Shown here: positions 1 to 9,936 of the stretch, in pieces | How positions within the stretch are numbered: position 1 is the first letter of the stretch | How the letters are laid out: every line of letters begins with the position of its first letter | Source: CAYYJS01 sp964472315 | Lineage (GTDB): Bacteria; Verrucomicrobiota; Kiritimatiellia; UBA8416 | NCBI GenBank assembly: GCA_964472315.1 | Contig: CAYYJS010000024.1 | Span: forward strand, 1 to 47,111 | Direction of reading: 5' to 3' | DNA: 47,111 nt | Translations under genes and position numbers: made by a program | The notes under the pieces: model-generated | Databases searched by the model: none | What the model saw: the letters and a program-made list of their open reading frames with translations, nothing else | What the model was told of the DNA's origin: nothing

Positions 1-114
1 GCGGTGGTTGGGGGAATCGTGCCAGCTCGCGGGAAAGCCTATGGGATGCTAGTGACGGCGATTCAACTGCTTCGCACCACTGCCGTGGAATCCGATCTCA
101 ACCGACCCACTTAA
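1..114 (+). CDS. possible C-terminal end of a truncated upstream gene
   Basis: The first plus frame is open from the window edge to a TAA at 112-114, which would give 37 residues ending in DLNRPT. No family can be recognised from so short a piece. It may be the tail of a gene that starts before the window or a chance open frame. From 115 to 187 I see only a small inverted repeat (TGGAG/CTCCA, 131-144) and no gene. Confidence 0.2.
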   Translation, partial: AVVGGIVPARGKAYGMLVTAIQLLRTTAVESDLNRPT

Positions 115-187
115 GCGGCTCTTCGGAGCGTGGAGGTGGCTCCAGACAAGTGCCCCCCGCAAACCTGGAAGCGCCATTGAGCCGCCG

Positions 188-925
188 TCAGGGCGCGCTG
201 ACGGAGATGGCGTGCGTCTGCACCCACTGGCCTTGGGCGTCGCGCTGGTAGATGCCGCCCGAGTGCCCCGCTTTCAGGTTGTGCCCAAATTCCCACGAGA
301 TGCCGTCGGCGTCGGTGGTGGCCTGGTCCAGTCGGAAGACCTTGCCGTAAGTCTTCATCGCCCCCGCCGCGTTGCCGATCGGCATCCAGACGCCCTCGAA
401 CTCCGTGCCGAAGTTTCGCGCCGGCAGCCCGCCCGTCCATCGCTCACCCGTGTAGACCAGGTGCATATCGGGTGCATCGGCCGAAACGCCGACGCAAATC
501 CGGAGTTCCGTGAACTGGTTACCCGCTGTGTCGATCTTGAACGTGCCAAGCGGCGAGGTCGTGATGACCGCCGGTCCGCCAGTGCGTGCCTGCGCCCGGG
601 GGCCGACGGTCCGGTCCGGCGTCAGAGCCAGCAGCTTGGCCGTGGGCCCAGCGGGCTCCGTGATGGCCACATCGTCAGCCGGCTTTTCCGGTTGCACGCC
701 CTGCGGCACGGGTGGGACCGGCGATACGGTCAGGTTCGTGCAGTTGCCGCTGGCATCGTAAGCGTATCGGATCGCGGCGTTGCCATTCACGCCGGACGTG
801 TAATCCACCTCTGTCAGGCTCCCCAGTTCGTCGTACCCGTACCGCACCGTCTCCGGGTCGCCGGCGGCGGACAGCACCGTGCAGGCGACAAGCGCCACTG
901 CGGTTGCGCATCGTATACTGTTCAT
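188..925 (-). CDS. small secreted YD-repeat protein, function unknown
   Basis: This 245-aa protein starts with a clear signal peptide (short basic start, then AVALVACTVLSAAG). After it come about one and a half RHS-type YD units (YGYDELGSLTEV, YAYDASGNCTNL), a Pro-rich linker, and a C-terminal part of about 130 residues (from TAGNQFTELRICVG to the end) that matches no family I know. The ATG at 925 has an AGGAGG Shine-Dalgarno about 7 nt upstream. It lies 39 bp downstream of the giant NHL-RHS gene on the same strand, so the two are probably co-transcribed. Its YD units match the neighbour's style but it lacks the RHS core, so it is either an accessory partner (chaperone, immunity or surface adaptor) or a reduced paralogue. 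Export is a firm inference; the role is not known. Confidence 0.75.
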   Translation of the reverse strand: MNSIRCATAVALVACTVLSAAGDPETVRYGYDELGSLTEVDYTSGVNGNAAIRYAYDASGNCTNLTVSPVPPVPQGVQPEKPADDVAITEPAGPTAKLLALTPDRTVGPRAQARTGGPAVITTSPLGTFKIDTAGNQFTELRICVGVSADAPDMHLVYTGERWTGGLPARNFGTEFEGVWMPIGNAAGAMKTYGKVFRLDQATTDADGISWEFGHNLKAGHSGGIYQRDAQGQWVQTHAISVSAP

Positions 926-964
926 CCTCGTCCTCCTATCTCCCCCGGCAACGGCCCGGTGTCA

Positions 965-3900
965 TCATTGATACAAAGTCATCAAACCCAATCGATTGCT
1001 TAGGATCATCTCCGCAGTTCCCAGCGAATCTTCCGCAACTTCCGGAAGCTTCTTCACTGCATCCGTCACTACGGGTTCTGCCGCATCAACCACGACATCG
1101 ATCGCAAGCCCCACCACAACAGACGCGCCAGCGGATGTGAATCCCAGAGCGCCCATTACTAGAGCTTTCGCGGGACTCTTGATAAAAACCGACACCGCTA
1201 TCGCCTTGGGGCTCTTCCCGCGGAGCGCCTTGTAAACAATCTTGCCCTTCGCTGTCAGCCTTTCTTCCACGACCTTGTCCCCAACTTTGATCGCCATATT
1301 GGCTATCGCTTCGCTCCTAGGGGCATTGGCTAGAAACCTGTCAACATGCTCGCCATCGAAATTTAGTAGACCTGTCGGGTCAGTTCTGTCTATCGGATCA
1401 TTTCCCACATACGCATAGAGGTTGAACCCGCCCTCGAAGCCGATCGGATCGCGTTGGAGGAAGCGACCGGTCACAGAATCGTAGAACCGGTTCTTCATGT
1501 AGAAGAGCCCGCCGCCTTCATCCTGGACGCCCAGTCCGCCCACAAAGGTGAAGAGGTTGGCGTCCGTCCCGCCCGCGGGGACGGTCTCCCGGGTGACGCC
1601 CCCGTAGGGCTGGTAGGCGTACTTGACCGTGGGGGCGCCGGCGGCATCGGTCAGCGCGAGCACGCTGCCGAGCCGGTTCAGATGCGGGTAGCGGAGACCC
1701 GTGCCGAGCGAGCCGCCGGTGAGGACGGCCGCCTGCACGGGGCCGTTCCACACGTAACTCGCCGTCACGTTGCCGGCGCCATCGGTGGTGAACAGGAGCT
1801 GGTCATCCGGGCCGTAATGAAACTGGGTGGTGACGCCCCCGACCACTGTGCGCTTGACCCGCAGACCATCGGCGTCATAGGTGTATTGGAGCGTCTCCGT
1901 CACGGCGTCCCGTTTGCGGGTGATCTGTCGCGGGCGATTCTCCGGGGTGTAGGTCGCCGCGAATTCCCCGCCGGCAATGTTCGTCAGGTTGCCGTCCGCG
2001 TCGTACGTGTAGGCGCGGACCGCGCGATTGCTGATTTGATTGCAGGCGTCGTAGACGGCCGTGGCCGCCACGGGCAGGCCGGGCGCGATGACCGCGCTGC
2101 CCGCGACGCTCTCCTGCACGACGTTGTCTATCGCGTTGTAGGCCAACTGACACTGCAGCAACGTGCTCGCGCCGGACTGATGTAACACATTCGTGACGCG
2201 CTGCGCGTTGTCGTACTCATACGTCGTGCTGGTGCCGTTGGGCCGCGTACTGCTCACCATGTTCCCCGCCTCGTCATAGGCGAAGTCGATCGTGTTTGTC
2301 GTCCCACTCAACGCGAGGACGAGGCGCGTAACCTGATTGGGGCGTTCGCCGTTGCCTTGGAGTTCCGTGCCGGCACCATTGCGGAAGCTCGCGGGAATGA
2401 CGAGGCGGTTATAGTCGTCGTAGGTGTAACTGACAACCATGCCGTTGGGATAGGTGAGCGTGGCCAGTTGACCCGCATCCGTGTAGGTAAACGATGCCGT
2501 CTTGCTCGTCGGATAGGTAATCGCCGTCGGCTGGTTGCGTGGGTCGTAGGTGAAGGTCGTTGTGCCCCAGGCATCCGCGCGGGTCAGGACATTGCCGTTG
2601 GCGTCGTACGTGAAGGCTGCCGCCTGGACGAACTCGGTGCCTCCAGGCTCCTGATACTCCTTCTTGATGATCCGTCCGTCCGCGTCGTACGTGTAGCGAA
2701 TCGTCTGGCCGCGCGCATTGGCCGCCGTTGCGACTCGGCCCAGGACATCATGGCTGAGCGTGACGGTCTTTTGCAGCGGGTCCTTGGTTTGAGTCAGCCG
2801 GTTGTTGGCGTCGTAGGTGAAGGCGGTCTTGTTGTTCTGCTTGTCGGTCAGGCTGAGCAGGTTGCCGGTGGCGTCATAGGCGCGCGTGACCTTATTGCCA
2901 CGCGGGTCGGTGAGGACCAGCGGACGGTTGGCGGCATCGTAGGTGGTGCTCGTGAGCCGGCCGAGGGCATCCGTGACACTGATCGGATTGTGGTTCGCGT
3001 CGTAGTCGGTGGCGGTGACGTTGCCGAGCGGATCGGTGACCGAGGTGATGTAGCCGAATTCATTGCGCGTGACCTCCGTCAGCTTGCCCAACTCATCCGT
3101 CAACGATGTCTGCCCGAAGGCGTCAAAGGCATTGACGCGCTTCGGGATGCCCGCGACCGAACTGTAACTGACGGTCGTGAGCCGGTCGTTCTTGTCATAC
3201 TCCATGCTCTTGATCTTGCCGCGCGCATCGGTCATGGATGTGCAATGCAGCCCATTGGTGTCGTAGGCCACCTGCGTGGACTTGGCGAGCGGGTCGGTGG
3301 TTTGCGTCAGGTTCCCGTACCCATCGTATTGGAAGGCCGTCGCGTTGTTCCGCGCGTCGCGGTGGGTCTGGAGCCGTCCAGTGGCAAAGTAGGTGAACTG
3401 CGTTGTGTTCCGCAGCGGCGTCTGCACACTGGTCACCCGGTCGTTCGCATCGTAGGCATAGGTCCACGTCTGGCTCAAGGCGTTCGCGCGCGAAACCAGA
3501 TTGTCCCGAGCGTCGTAGCCCATGGTGGTCTGGTTGCCCAGCGCGTCCTTGGTCAGCGTGAGATTGCCGCGGGCATCGTAGGCGAACGTGGTGAGTTGCC
3601 CATCGGAATCCGTGAAGGCCGCCGGCAGTTGCGCGGCATTGTAGGACATCTGCCGGATGTTGCCGAGTGGATCGGCGACTTTGGCGGTCTGGCCGGACCC
3701 GGCGCTGTTGAAGACGGTGACGCCGCCCTTGGGGTCAGTCCGCCGCACGCCGACATTGCCGGCCAGCACCGCGTACCGGGTGACCTGACCTTTCGCGTTG
3801 CTGATCGATGAGACAATCATGTCGCCAGAGGAATCGCCCGGCCGTTCGTAGTACGTGAACGTGTTCTTCCGGCCGGCGGTCGACATCTGCCTCAGGAAGC

Positions 3901-5676
3901 CCATCGCGCAGTAGGCGTAGCTGGCGGTATAGCCGGCCATATCCGTGATGCCGATGAGATTCTTGTTGGCATCATAGGTGAAGGCGAGATGCCGGCCATC
4001 GGGCGTCGTGATGCCCGTGCAGAGGTTCTGCGCGCTGTTATAGGTGAGTGTCACCACGCGATGCGCCGGGTCGGTGATGGAGCCGATCCGGCCGGTGGGG
4101 CCGTCCACGGCAAGGTTGATCTGGTTGCCGCTACGGTCGGTGAGCCGCGTCAGACGCCAGAGCGCATTGCTGATCCCACCGGACACCCCGTAGCGCTGGG
4201 TAACCCTGGAGGCTTTTTCGCGGAGTTCGAAATACTGGCCCGCCCCGTAGAACTTCAGTTCGTCGAACATCCCCGCCGGCGGCGCCAGCGTGATCGGGCT
4301 GGCGGGGGTGGCGGCCGCGAGTTCCTGCCCGTTGGGCGTGGTGTAGAGCCAGGGTCGCCCGCCACTCGTGGTGACCAGCACATTGTTCCCAGACTGCACG
4401 ATCGCCGCTTCGTAGCGGAAGCGCCAGTTCTTGCCGAACAGCCCGATCGTGGCCGCCCCGTTAGGCGTCGGCGCGCTGTTGTACACCAGCCGCAGATTAA
4501 CCGGCACACCCAGCGTCGGCATATAAAACAACGTGGACTCCAGCACGAGGTTCAGGGATGCCGTGTTGACGTGATATTCCGGCAGGCCGATCCGCTTCGG
4601 CGGGCTTTCCTCCCTGTCGAAGGCCGTGTAAGGATACTCTCGCGGGCTGCCCGGGCGCGCTGGAAAGGTTGACGACACTGGCGTGCCCTTGCTGATACGG
4701 TTGTTGGAGGAATCGGCCACGTAGAGATTCCCCTCGCTGTCCACTGCAACGCCTCCAGGTTGATTGAAGCCCCCGAGACTGCCGATGCCGTCCGCACTAC
4801 CGCTGAAACCGGACTGCCCCCCGATGCTCGTCACCACCCCGGCCGGCGTCACCTTCCGGATCTTGACGTTGTCTGTCACGAACACGTTGCCGACGCTGTC
4901 CACCGCCACGCCGTTGGGCCAGTTTAACCGCGCCACGCTGCCTGTGCCATCGGCACTGCCAGGCCCCACCGCGCTGCCTGCCAGCGTCGTTACCACCCCT
5001 GTTGGCGTCACCTTCCGAATCGTGTGGTTGCTGCAATCCGCCACGAACACGTTGCCCGCGATATCCACCGCCACATCGCTGGGACTATTGAACCGCGCCA
5101 CGTCGCCGATGGCGTCGTTAGTGCCAGCGTGGCCCGCGAGACCGGCCAGCGTCGTCACCGTCCCCGCGGCCGTCACCTTCCGAATCGTGTGGTTGCCCTG
5201 GTCCGCCACATACACGTTGCCCGCGCTGTCCACCGCCACGCCGAAAGGACAATTGAACCGCGCCGCGCTGCCGGGCCATCGGCATAGTCTCCCAAAATGA
5301 CATAATGAGCATTAGTATGAGTGGGATCGCCCGCGAGTGTCGTTACGACCCCGGCCGGATTCACCTTCCGAATCGTGTGGTTGCCCTGGTCCGCCACATA
5401 CACGTTGCCCGCGCTGTCCACCGCCACGCCGGAAGGCCCCGTGAACCGCGCCGCCCTGCCGGTGCCATCGCCATTGCCAGCCGTGCCATGCTGACCGGCC
5501 AAATTGACCCACGAGTATTGGACGTTGGTCTGGGCTGGTGCGGAAACGCTGCCCGCCAGCAACCCGGCCACCACCGCCAGCCAGGCGCAGTCGGTCCGGC
5601 GCGGTCGTACGTTCCGATGGGACAGTGGTTCACTGGTGGATGCTATGGTTCCACCGCTGGTGTGAGTGGTTTTCAT
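965..5676 (-). CDS. secreted NHL-RHS/YD-repeat giant protein, one frameshift
   Basis: The reading starts at ATG 5676 (MKTTHTSGG, with GGAA 8 nt upstream) and has a signal peptide ending near APAQT. Five NHL beta-propeller units follow (about 5500-4680; pattern GVAVDSAGNVYVADQGNHTI). Next come an RHS N-terminal (DUF6531-like) segment, more than twenty YD repeats and the RHS core (RFLQRDPIGFEGG, near 1440). The tip is a hydrophobic 130-aa tail ending at 965 with no toxin motif I recognise. One base is missing near 5272-5276: the upstream frame reads ADGPA then leaves phase, while the downstream frame resumes as SAARFNCPFGVAVD. With the base restored the protein would be about 1570 aa. Secreted RHS proteins form shells that carry polymorphic C-terminal domains. 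The frameshift may be real inactivation, phase variation or a sequence error. Confidence 0.85.
5173..5431. repeat. 71-bp exact direct repeat within the NHL coding region
   Basis: Bases 5173-5243 and 5361-5431 are identical over 71 bp, 188 bp apart. Both encode the NHL unit core (VAVDSAGNVYVADQGNHTIRKV). The other NHL units in the gene differ at many synonymous sites, so this pair looks like a recent duplication or gene conversion. The frameshift near 5274 lies between the two copies. Confidence 0.9.
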
Positions 5677-5853
5677 GCTTGGTTCCATTCGCTTTGTCCG
5701 CCCTTGTGCAAGGTCGCGGCACAGGCCATTGCCGAGCCAGGACCAGCCCACCACGCTACGATTCCGGTCTTGGGCCATTGTGGTGCTGCTCCCCCTGCGA
5801 CACAAGCGATAGTTTTCCTTCACGCCGGTCCAGTTTTAACCGCGATTCCGCGA

Positions 5854-5882
5854 TTGATCGCGCGCCTGTGCCGCGCTAGGAT
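5854..5882 (+). promoter_or_regulatory. sigma70-type promoter for the nqr operon
   Basis: A TTGATC hexamer (5854-5859), a 17-bp spacer and a TAGGAT hexamer (5877-5882) lie 41 bp before the nqrB start. The nqrB ATG has GGAGG at 5912-5916, 7 nt upstream. This is the only well-spaced pair I see in the 247-bp divergent gap between the RHS gene and nqrB. Confidence 0.5.
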
Positions 5883-5923
5883 GCACAGGCAACTCGGGAC
5901 GTGCACGGAACGGAGGCGGTCAC

Positions 5924-6949
5924 ATGGCGGATGGCGCCGTAAAGCGGGCGAAGGCGATCAACTGGCAGGCGCCGATGCGCCGCGTGCTCTATGCGCTGCT
6001 CCCGATCGTCGTCAGCGCCGTCTATTTCTACGGGTGGCGATCGCTGGTCATGCTGGCGCTCGTCAATGCCGTCGCCTTCGCGGCCGAATACGCCTTCGTC
6101 CGGCGGGACAAGCAACCGGTCACCGCCGCGGTGTTCGTCACCGCCAGCTTGTTCACCCTGTCGCTGCCGCCGCTGTTGCCGTTCTGGATGGCGGTGGTCG
6201 GCATCGTCTTCGGCGTGGTCTTCGGCAAGATGGTGTTCGGCGGCTTCGGCAGGAATGTCTTCAACCCCGCGCTCACGGGCCGCGCGTTCATCTATATCAG
6301 CTTCGGCGACTTCATGACCGCGCGGTGCTGGACCCATCCGGTGGGTGGCGTCCTCGGCGGGTTCGCGGCATACGCCAACACCGCTCCCGATGCCATCACG
6401 CAGGCCACGCCCGGCACCTGGCTCAGACTGGCGAATCAGGCACGCGTCGCCGGCACGGCGCTGGTCGAAACCTTGCCGTCGGGCATAACCGCGGATGACT
6501 TCGTCTGGAACCGCCTGTTGCTCGGCAACACCGCCGGCTGCATCGGCGGCACCAGCGCGGTCCTCGTCGTGCTCGGCGGCGCCTACCTCCTGTGGACGAA
6601 GACGGCCAACCACCGTATCGTGCTGGCGGCGCTGGCCGGATATATGCTCACGCAGGGCGCTCTGTACCTGTCGGGCGTGCCCAAAGCGGCCGACCCCATG
6701 CTTGCCGTCATGTCCGGCAGCGTCCTGTTCGCCATCTTCTTCTACGCCACCGATCCCGTCTCGGCCTGCAAGACCAATGCGGGACGCTGGCTCTACGGCG
6801 CGCTTGTCGGCATCTTGTCCTCGCTCATCGCGGTCTTCTCGGTATGGCCGGCCGGCGCGATGTTCGCCATCCTGCTGGCCAACATGTTCGGACCGATCAC
6901 CGATTACGCCATCAACAGCTTCAAGAACGGCAGGAAACCCTCACCGTGA
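5924..6949 (+). CDS. nqrB: Na+-translocating NADH:quinone reductase subunit B
   Basis: This 341-aa polytopic membrane protein belongs to the NqrB/RnfD family and forms part of the membrane core that couples electron flow to sodium export. The family signature GRNVFNPALTGRAF is present at about residues 108-121, and hydrophobic helices fill most of the chain. The covalent FMN site reads D156-A-I-T-Q-A-T162. The usual motif is D-x2-[ST]-[AGS]-A-T, so Gln160 is unusual, but the flavin-accepting Thr162 is kept. A GGAGG precedes the ATG by 7 nt. The stop overlaps the nqrC start (GTGA). Calling it NqrB rather than RnfD rests on the downstream nqrF. Its N-terminus looks shorter than in proteobacterial NqrB. 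Confidence 0.9.
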   Translation: MADGAVKRAKAINWQAPMRRVLYALLPIVVSAVYFYGWRSLVMLALVNAVAFAAEYAFVRRDKQPVTAAVFVTASLFTLSLPPLLPFWMAVVGIVFGVVFGKMVFGGFGRNVFNPALTGRAFIYISFGDFMTARCWTHPVGGVLGGFAAYANTAPDAITQATPGTWLRLANQARVAGTALVETLPSGITADDFVWNRLLLGNTAGCIGGTSAVLVVLGGAYLLWTKTANHRIVLAALAGYMLTQGALYLSGVPKAADPMLAVMSGSVLFAIFFYATDPVSACKTNAGRWLYGALVGILSSLIAVFSVWPAGAMFAILLANMFGPITDYAINSFKNGRKPSP

Positions 6950-7575
6950 CAACTTCGGAACTCCGCGGATATGCATCGACGGTGCTCTTTATGCTCGCGG
7001 TCACCTTCGTGTCCATGTCGCTGGTCTCCGGTGTGCACCTGGCAACCCGCGCGACCGTCGCACGCAACCGGACGCTCTTCCTGAAACAGGCGGTTGCCGA
7101 GGTCGCCGGCGCACCGGACATGGATGCCGCCGCCCTTTCGGCATGGTACGAGGCCAACGTCACGGAGGTCCCGGAACGCGGCGACGCGCCGCGCCATTTC
7201 CGCGTCCAGCCGACGGAAGCGGGCGGCGCGCCGAGTCTCGTCGTCCTCGGGAAAGGCCCGGGGTTGTGGGGAACGATCGTCGCGCTGATCGGCTTCGTCG
7301 GCGATACGGCCGCGGTGAAGGCCATCGCGTTTCTGGAGCACAACGAAACCCCCGGCCTGGGCGCGCGCATCGACGAGCCGTGGTTCCGCCGTCAGTTCGC
7401 CGGCCGGACCGGACCGTTTACGCGCCTGGCCGCCGAACGCCAGGACAAGACCGATATGTCCGGCCCGGACGGCACGTTCGACCAGATTACCGGGGCGACC
7501 ATCACGTCGTCGGCCGTCCGCGACATCTTGAACCACGGCACCGAACAGGCCCGCGAACTGGCGACAGCACCATAA
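6946..7575 (+). CDS. nqrC: Na+-translocating NADH:quinone reductase subunit C
   Basis: This 209-aa protein has one N-terminal membrane helix (STVLFMLAVTFVSMSLVSG) and a periplasmic FMN-binding domain. The covalent FMN motif is intact: D179-Q-I-T-G-A-T185, with Thr185 as the attachment residue. The conserved stretch KGPGLWGTIVALIGF is also present. The GTG start at 6946 overlaps the nqrB stop by 4 nt, which marks translational coupling. NqrC takes electrons from the cytoplasmic side of the complex and passes them to the NqrB flavin. An RnfG identity is possible from this gene alone, but nqrF decides for Nqr. Confidence 0.92.
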   Translation: MTTSELRGYASTVLFMLAVTFVSMSLVSGVHLATRATVARNRTLFLKQAVAEVAGAPDMDAAALSAWYEANVTEVPERGDAPRHFRVQPTEAGGAPSLVVLGKGPGLWGTIVALIGFVGDTAAVKAIAFLEHNETPGLGARIDEPWFRRQFAGRTGPFTRLAAERQDKTDMSGPDGTFDQITGATITSSAVRDILNHGTEQARELATAP

Positions 7576-7594
7576 CGACAGGCGGCGGTAAACC

Positions 7595-8215
7595 ATGGCA
7601 GGCAGGGAAAAACGCATTCTGATGAGCGGTCTCGGTCGGGACAACCCCGTCTTTGGACAGGTCCTCGGCATCTGCAGCACCCTGGCCGTGACAAACGTCC
7701 TGAAGAACACGATCGTCATGTGTCTCGGCCTGCTGTTCACGCTGGTCTGTTCGAACGTGACGATCTCGATGCTGCGCAAACGGATCCCGTCCAGCATCCG
7801 CATGATGGTGGAAACACTCATCATCGCGGCGTATGTCATCGTCGTGGACCTCGCAATCCAGGCGACGCTGCCCTCGATCTCCAGGCAACTCGGCCCGTAT
7901 GTCGGTCTGATCATCACCAACTGCATCGTCATGGGCCGCGCCGAGGCCTTTGCGCTGACCAATCCGCCGCGCCTCGCGGTTGTCGACGGCATCGCCGCGG
8001 GCCTCGGCTACTCGTATGTGCTGATCGTCATCGCCTTCTTCCGCGAACTGCTCGGCTCGGCGACGATCTGGGGCGTGGCGGTGCCGTTTTTCAGCGACTG
8101 GTGGGTCAACTGGTCGATCATGGTCATGGCGCCGGGCGCCTTTTTCATGCTCGCGCTTCTGATCTGGGTGGTCAAGGCCCGCTTCTTGCCGGACGCGGAA
8201 GGAGACAAGAAGTGA
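7595..8215 (+). CDS. nqrD: Na+-translocating NADH:quinone reductase subunit D
   Basis: This 206-aa, six-helix membrane subunit belongs to the NqrD/RnfE family. It shows NPVFGQVLGICSTLAVTN near the start and the conserved GLIITNCIVMGRAEAFA, whose cysteine lines up with the membrane iron site shared by NqrD and NqrE. The segment FFRELLGSATIWG is also typical. It starts 19 bp after nqrC behind a purine-rich stretch and overlaps nqrE by one base (TGATG). Confidence 0.93.
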   Translation: MAGREKRILMSGLGRDNPVFGQVLGICSTLAVTNVLKNTIVMCLGLLFTLVCSNVTISMLRKRIPSSIRMMVETLIIAAYVIVVDLAIQATLPSISRQLGPYVGLIITNCIVMGRAEAFALTNPPRLAVVDGIAAGLGYSYVLIVIAFFRELLGSATIWGVAVPFFSDWWVNWSIMVMAPGAFFMLALLIWVVKARFLPDAEGDKK

Positions 8216-8808
8216 TGGACAACGATTTGCAGCTCGTCGCGATTTTCTTCTCCGCGGTCTTCACCAACAACATCCTGCTGACGAACTATCTCGGCATGTG
8301 TTCGTTCCTCGGGGCGTCGCGCGAGGTGCGTACGTCCCTCGGCCTCGGCGCCGCGGTGGTCTTTGTCATGACCGCCACCTGCGGACTTAACTGGATCGTG
8401 TACGACGCCCTGCTGGTCCCGTTGGGCCTCGAACACCTGCGCTACATCGTCTTCATCGTCGTCATCGCGGCGTTCGTGCAGGTCGTCGAGATGGTGATCG
8501 ACCGCGTCTCGGAACGACTCTACGCGGCCCTCGGCATCTTCCTGCCGCTGATCACGGTGAACTGCGCCATTCTCGGCGCCTGTCTGTTCATGCTGATCCG
8601 CGAGTATTCGCTGGCGCAGTCGGTGGTCTACGGATTCGGCAGCGGCCTCGGCTGGGCGCTGGCCATCCTCGCCATGGCCGGCATCCGCCAGAACATGCAG
8701 CGCGCCCGCGTGCCAAAGGGACTCGAAGGGCCGGGCATCACGCTGATCATCGCCGGCATCATGGCACTCGCCTTTCTCGGATTTTCCGGAATGATCAAGA
8801 TCAACTGA
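8215..8808 (+). CDS. nqrE: Na+-translocating NADH:quinone reductase subunit E
   Basis: This 197-aa, six-helix membrane protein is homologous to NqrD in inverted topology. Hallmarks are FTNNILLTNYLGMCSFLG near the N-terminus and LPLITVNCAILGACLF; their cysteines bind the intramembrane iron cluster with NqrD. The ATG at 8215 shares its first base with the nqrD stop. The next gene, nqrF, starts 17 bp downstream. The protein is full length with no damage. Confidence 0.93.
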   Translation: MDNDLQLVAIFFSAVFTNNILLTNYLGMCSFLGASREVRTSLGLGAAVVFVMTATCGLNWIVYDALLVPLGLEHLRYIVFIVVIAAFVQVVEMVIDRVSERLYAALGIFLPLITVNCAILGACLFMLIREYSLAQSVVYGFGSGLGWALAILAMAGIRQNMQRARVPKGLEGPGITLIIAGIMALAFLGFSGMIKIN

Positions 8809-8825
8809 TACGGCAGGACACCATC

Positions 8826-9926
8826 GTGATCGAACTTCTCGTCAGCGTCGGCGTCATGTGCGCGATCGCCACCGTGCTGGCCATCATCATGGTCATCGCC
8901 GAGTCGACCATCGGCAACTACGGGGACGTGGAAATCACGATCAACGGCGACCGGAAGCTGGACGTGCGCGGCGGCAAGTCCCTGCTCGGGACGTTGAAAG
9001 ACCGCAAGGTGTTCATCCCTTCGGCGTGCGGCGGCCGCGGTTCCTGCGGCCTCTGCAAATGCAAGGTCACCGCCGGCGCGGGGGATGTTCTGCCGACCGA
9101 ACTGCCCTGGCTCACACCGGCGGAGTTGAAGGACGGGACGCGCCTCTCCTGCCAGGTCAAGGTCAAGCGGAACCTGCAACTGGCAATCGACCCCCAACTG
9201 CTCTACGTGAAGGAGTACCGGGGCCGGGTGTCGGCCATCGCCGACCTGACACACGATATCAAACAGGTCACCATCGACCTCCTGGAGCCCGATACGATCG
9301 CCTTCCAGGCGGGCCAGTTCGTTCAACTCGAAACGCCGCCCTATGACCTGGCCGACGAACCGGTCTACCGCGCCTATTCCATCTCGTCGCCGCCGTCGGA
9401 TACCCGTCGCCTGGAACTCGAAATCCGCCTGGTCCCGAACGGCATCTGCACCACCTACGTGCACCGCTACCTGAAGGTTGGCGACACGATCACCTTCAAT
9501 GGCCCCTATGGCGAGTTCGGCCTGTCGGGCAGCGACAAGGAGATCATCGGCATCGCGGGCGGTTCGGGCATGGCGCCGCTCAAGTCGATTGCCTGGGACA
9601 TGCACGAGCGGGGTATCCACCGCCCCTTCCGCTATTTTTTCGGCGCACGGTCGGCCCGCGACCTGTTTCTGGTCGACGCGTTGCGGGCGCTCGAACGGGA
9701 CATGCCGTCGTTCCGCTTCATCCCGGCGCTGTCGGAACCGGCGCCCGAAGACGCCTGGACGGGCGAAACCGGGCTGATCACGCAGGTTGTCGACCGTCAC
9801 ATCGCGGACGCATCGGCCATGGAAGCCTATCTCTGCGGCAGTCCGCTGATGATCGATGCCTGCGTGGAACTCCTCAAGCGCAAGGGCATGCCGGACAACT
9901 CTATCTTCTACGACAAGTTCTCATAG
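8826..9926 (+). CDS. nqrF: Na+-translocating NADH:quinone reductase subunit F
   Basis: This is the NADH-oxidising, electron-entry subunit (366 aa). It has one N-terminal helix, then a 2Fe-2S ferredoxin domain with Cys68, Cys74, Cys77 and Cys109. A ferredoxin-reductase domain follows, with FAD site RAYSISSPP and GPYGEF, and NADH-binding GIAGGSGMAPLKS. NqrF has no Rnf counterpart, so it identifies the complex as Na+-NQR. It is about 40 residues shorter than many proteobacterial NqrF proteins. It is the last nqr gene of the cluster; no nqrA is found beside it. Confidence 0.95.
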   Translation: MIELLVSVGVMCAIATVLAIIMVIAESTIGNYGDVEITINGDRKLDVRGGKSLLGTLKDRKVFIPSACGGRGSCGLCKCKVTAGAGDVLPTELPWLTPAELKDGTRLSCQVKVKRNLQLAIDPQLLYVKEYRGRVSAIADLTHDIKQVTIDLLEPDTIAFQAGQFVQLETPPYDLADEPVYRAYSISSPPSDTRRLELEIRLVPNGICTTYVHRYLKVGDTITFNGPYGEFGLSGSDKEIIGIAGGSGMAPLKSIAWDMHERGIHRPFRYFFGARSARDLFLVDALRALERDMPSFRFIPALSEPAPEDAWTGETGLITQVVDRHIADASAMEAYLCGSPLMIDACVELLKRKGMPDNSIFYDKFS

Positions 9927-9936
9927 GAGCCGCGAT

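Noticed and set aside
965..1360. Polymorphic toxin domain at the RHS tip
   Set aside because: The tail is hydrophobic with no HNH, deaminase, ADP-ribosyltransferase or other toxin motif that I can recognise, so no toxin is claimed.
2357..3811. Long plus-strand open frame antisense to the YD-repeat gene
   Set aside because: It arises from repeat periodicity of the YD coding sequence, has no domain, and its composition follows the opposite strand.
5924..9926. Rnf complex instead of Na+-NQR
   Set aside because: The last gene is a 2Fe-2S plus FAD/NADH reductase (NqrF); there is no RnfB or RnfC.
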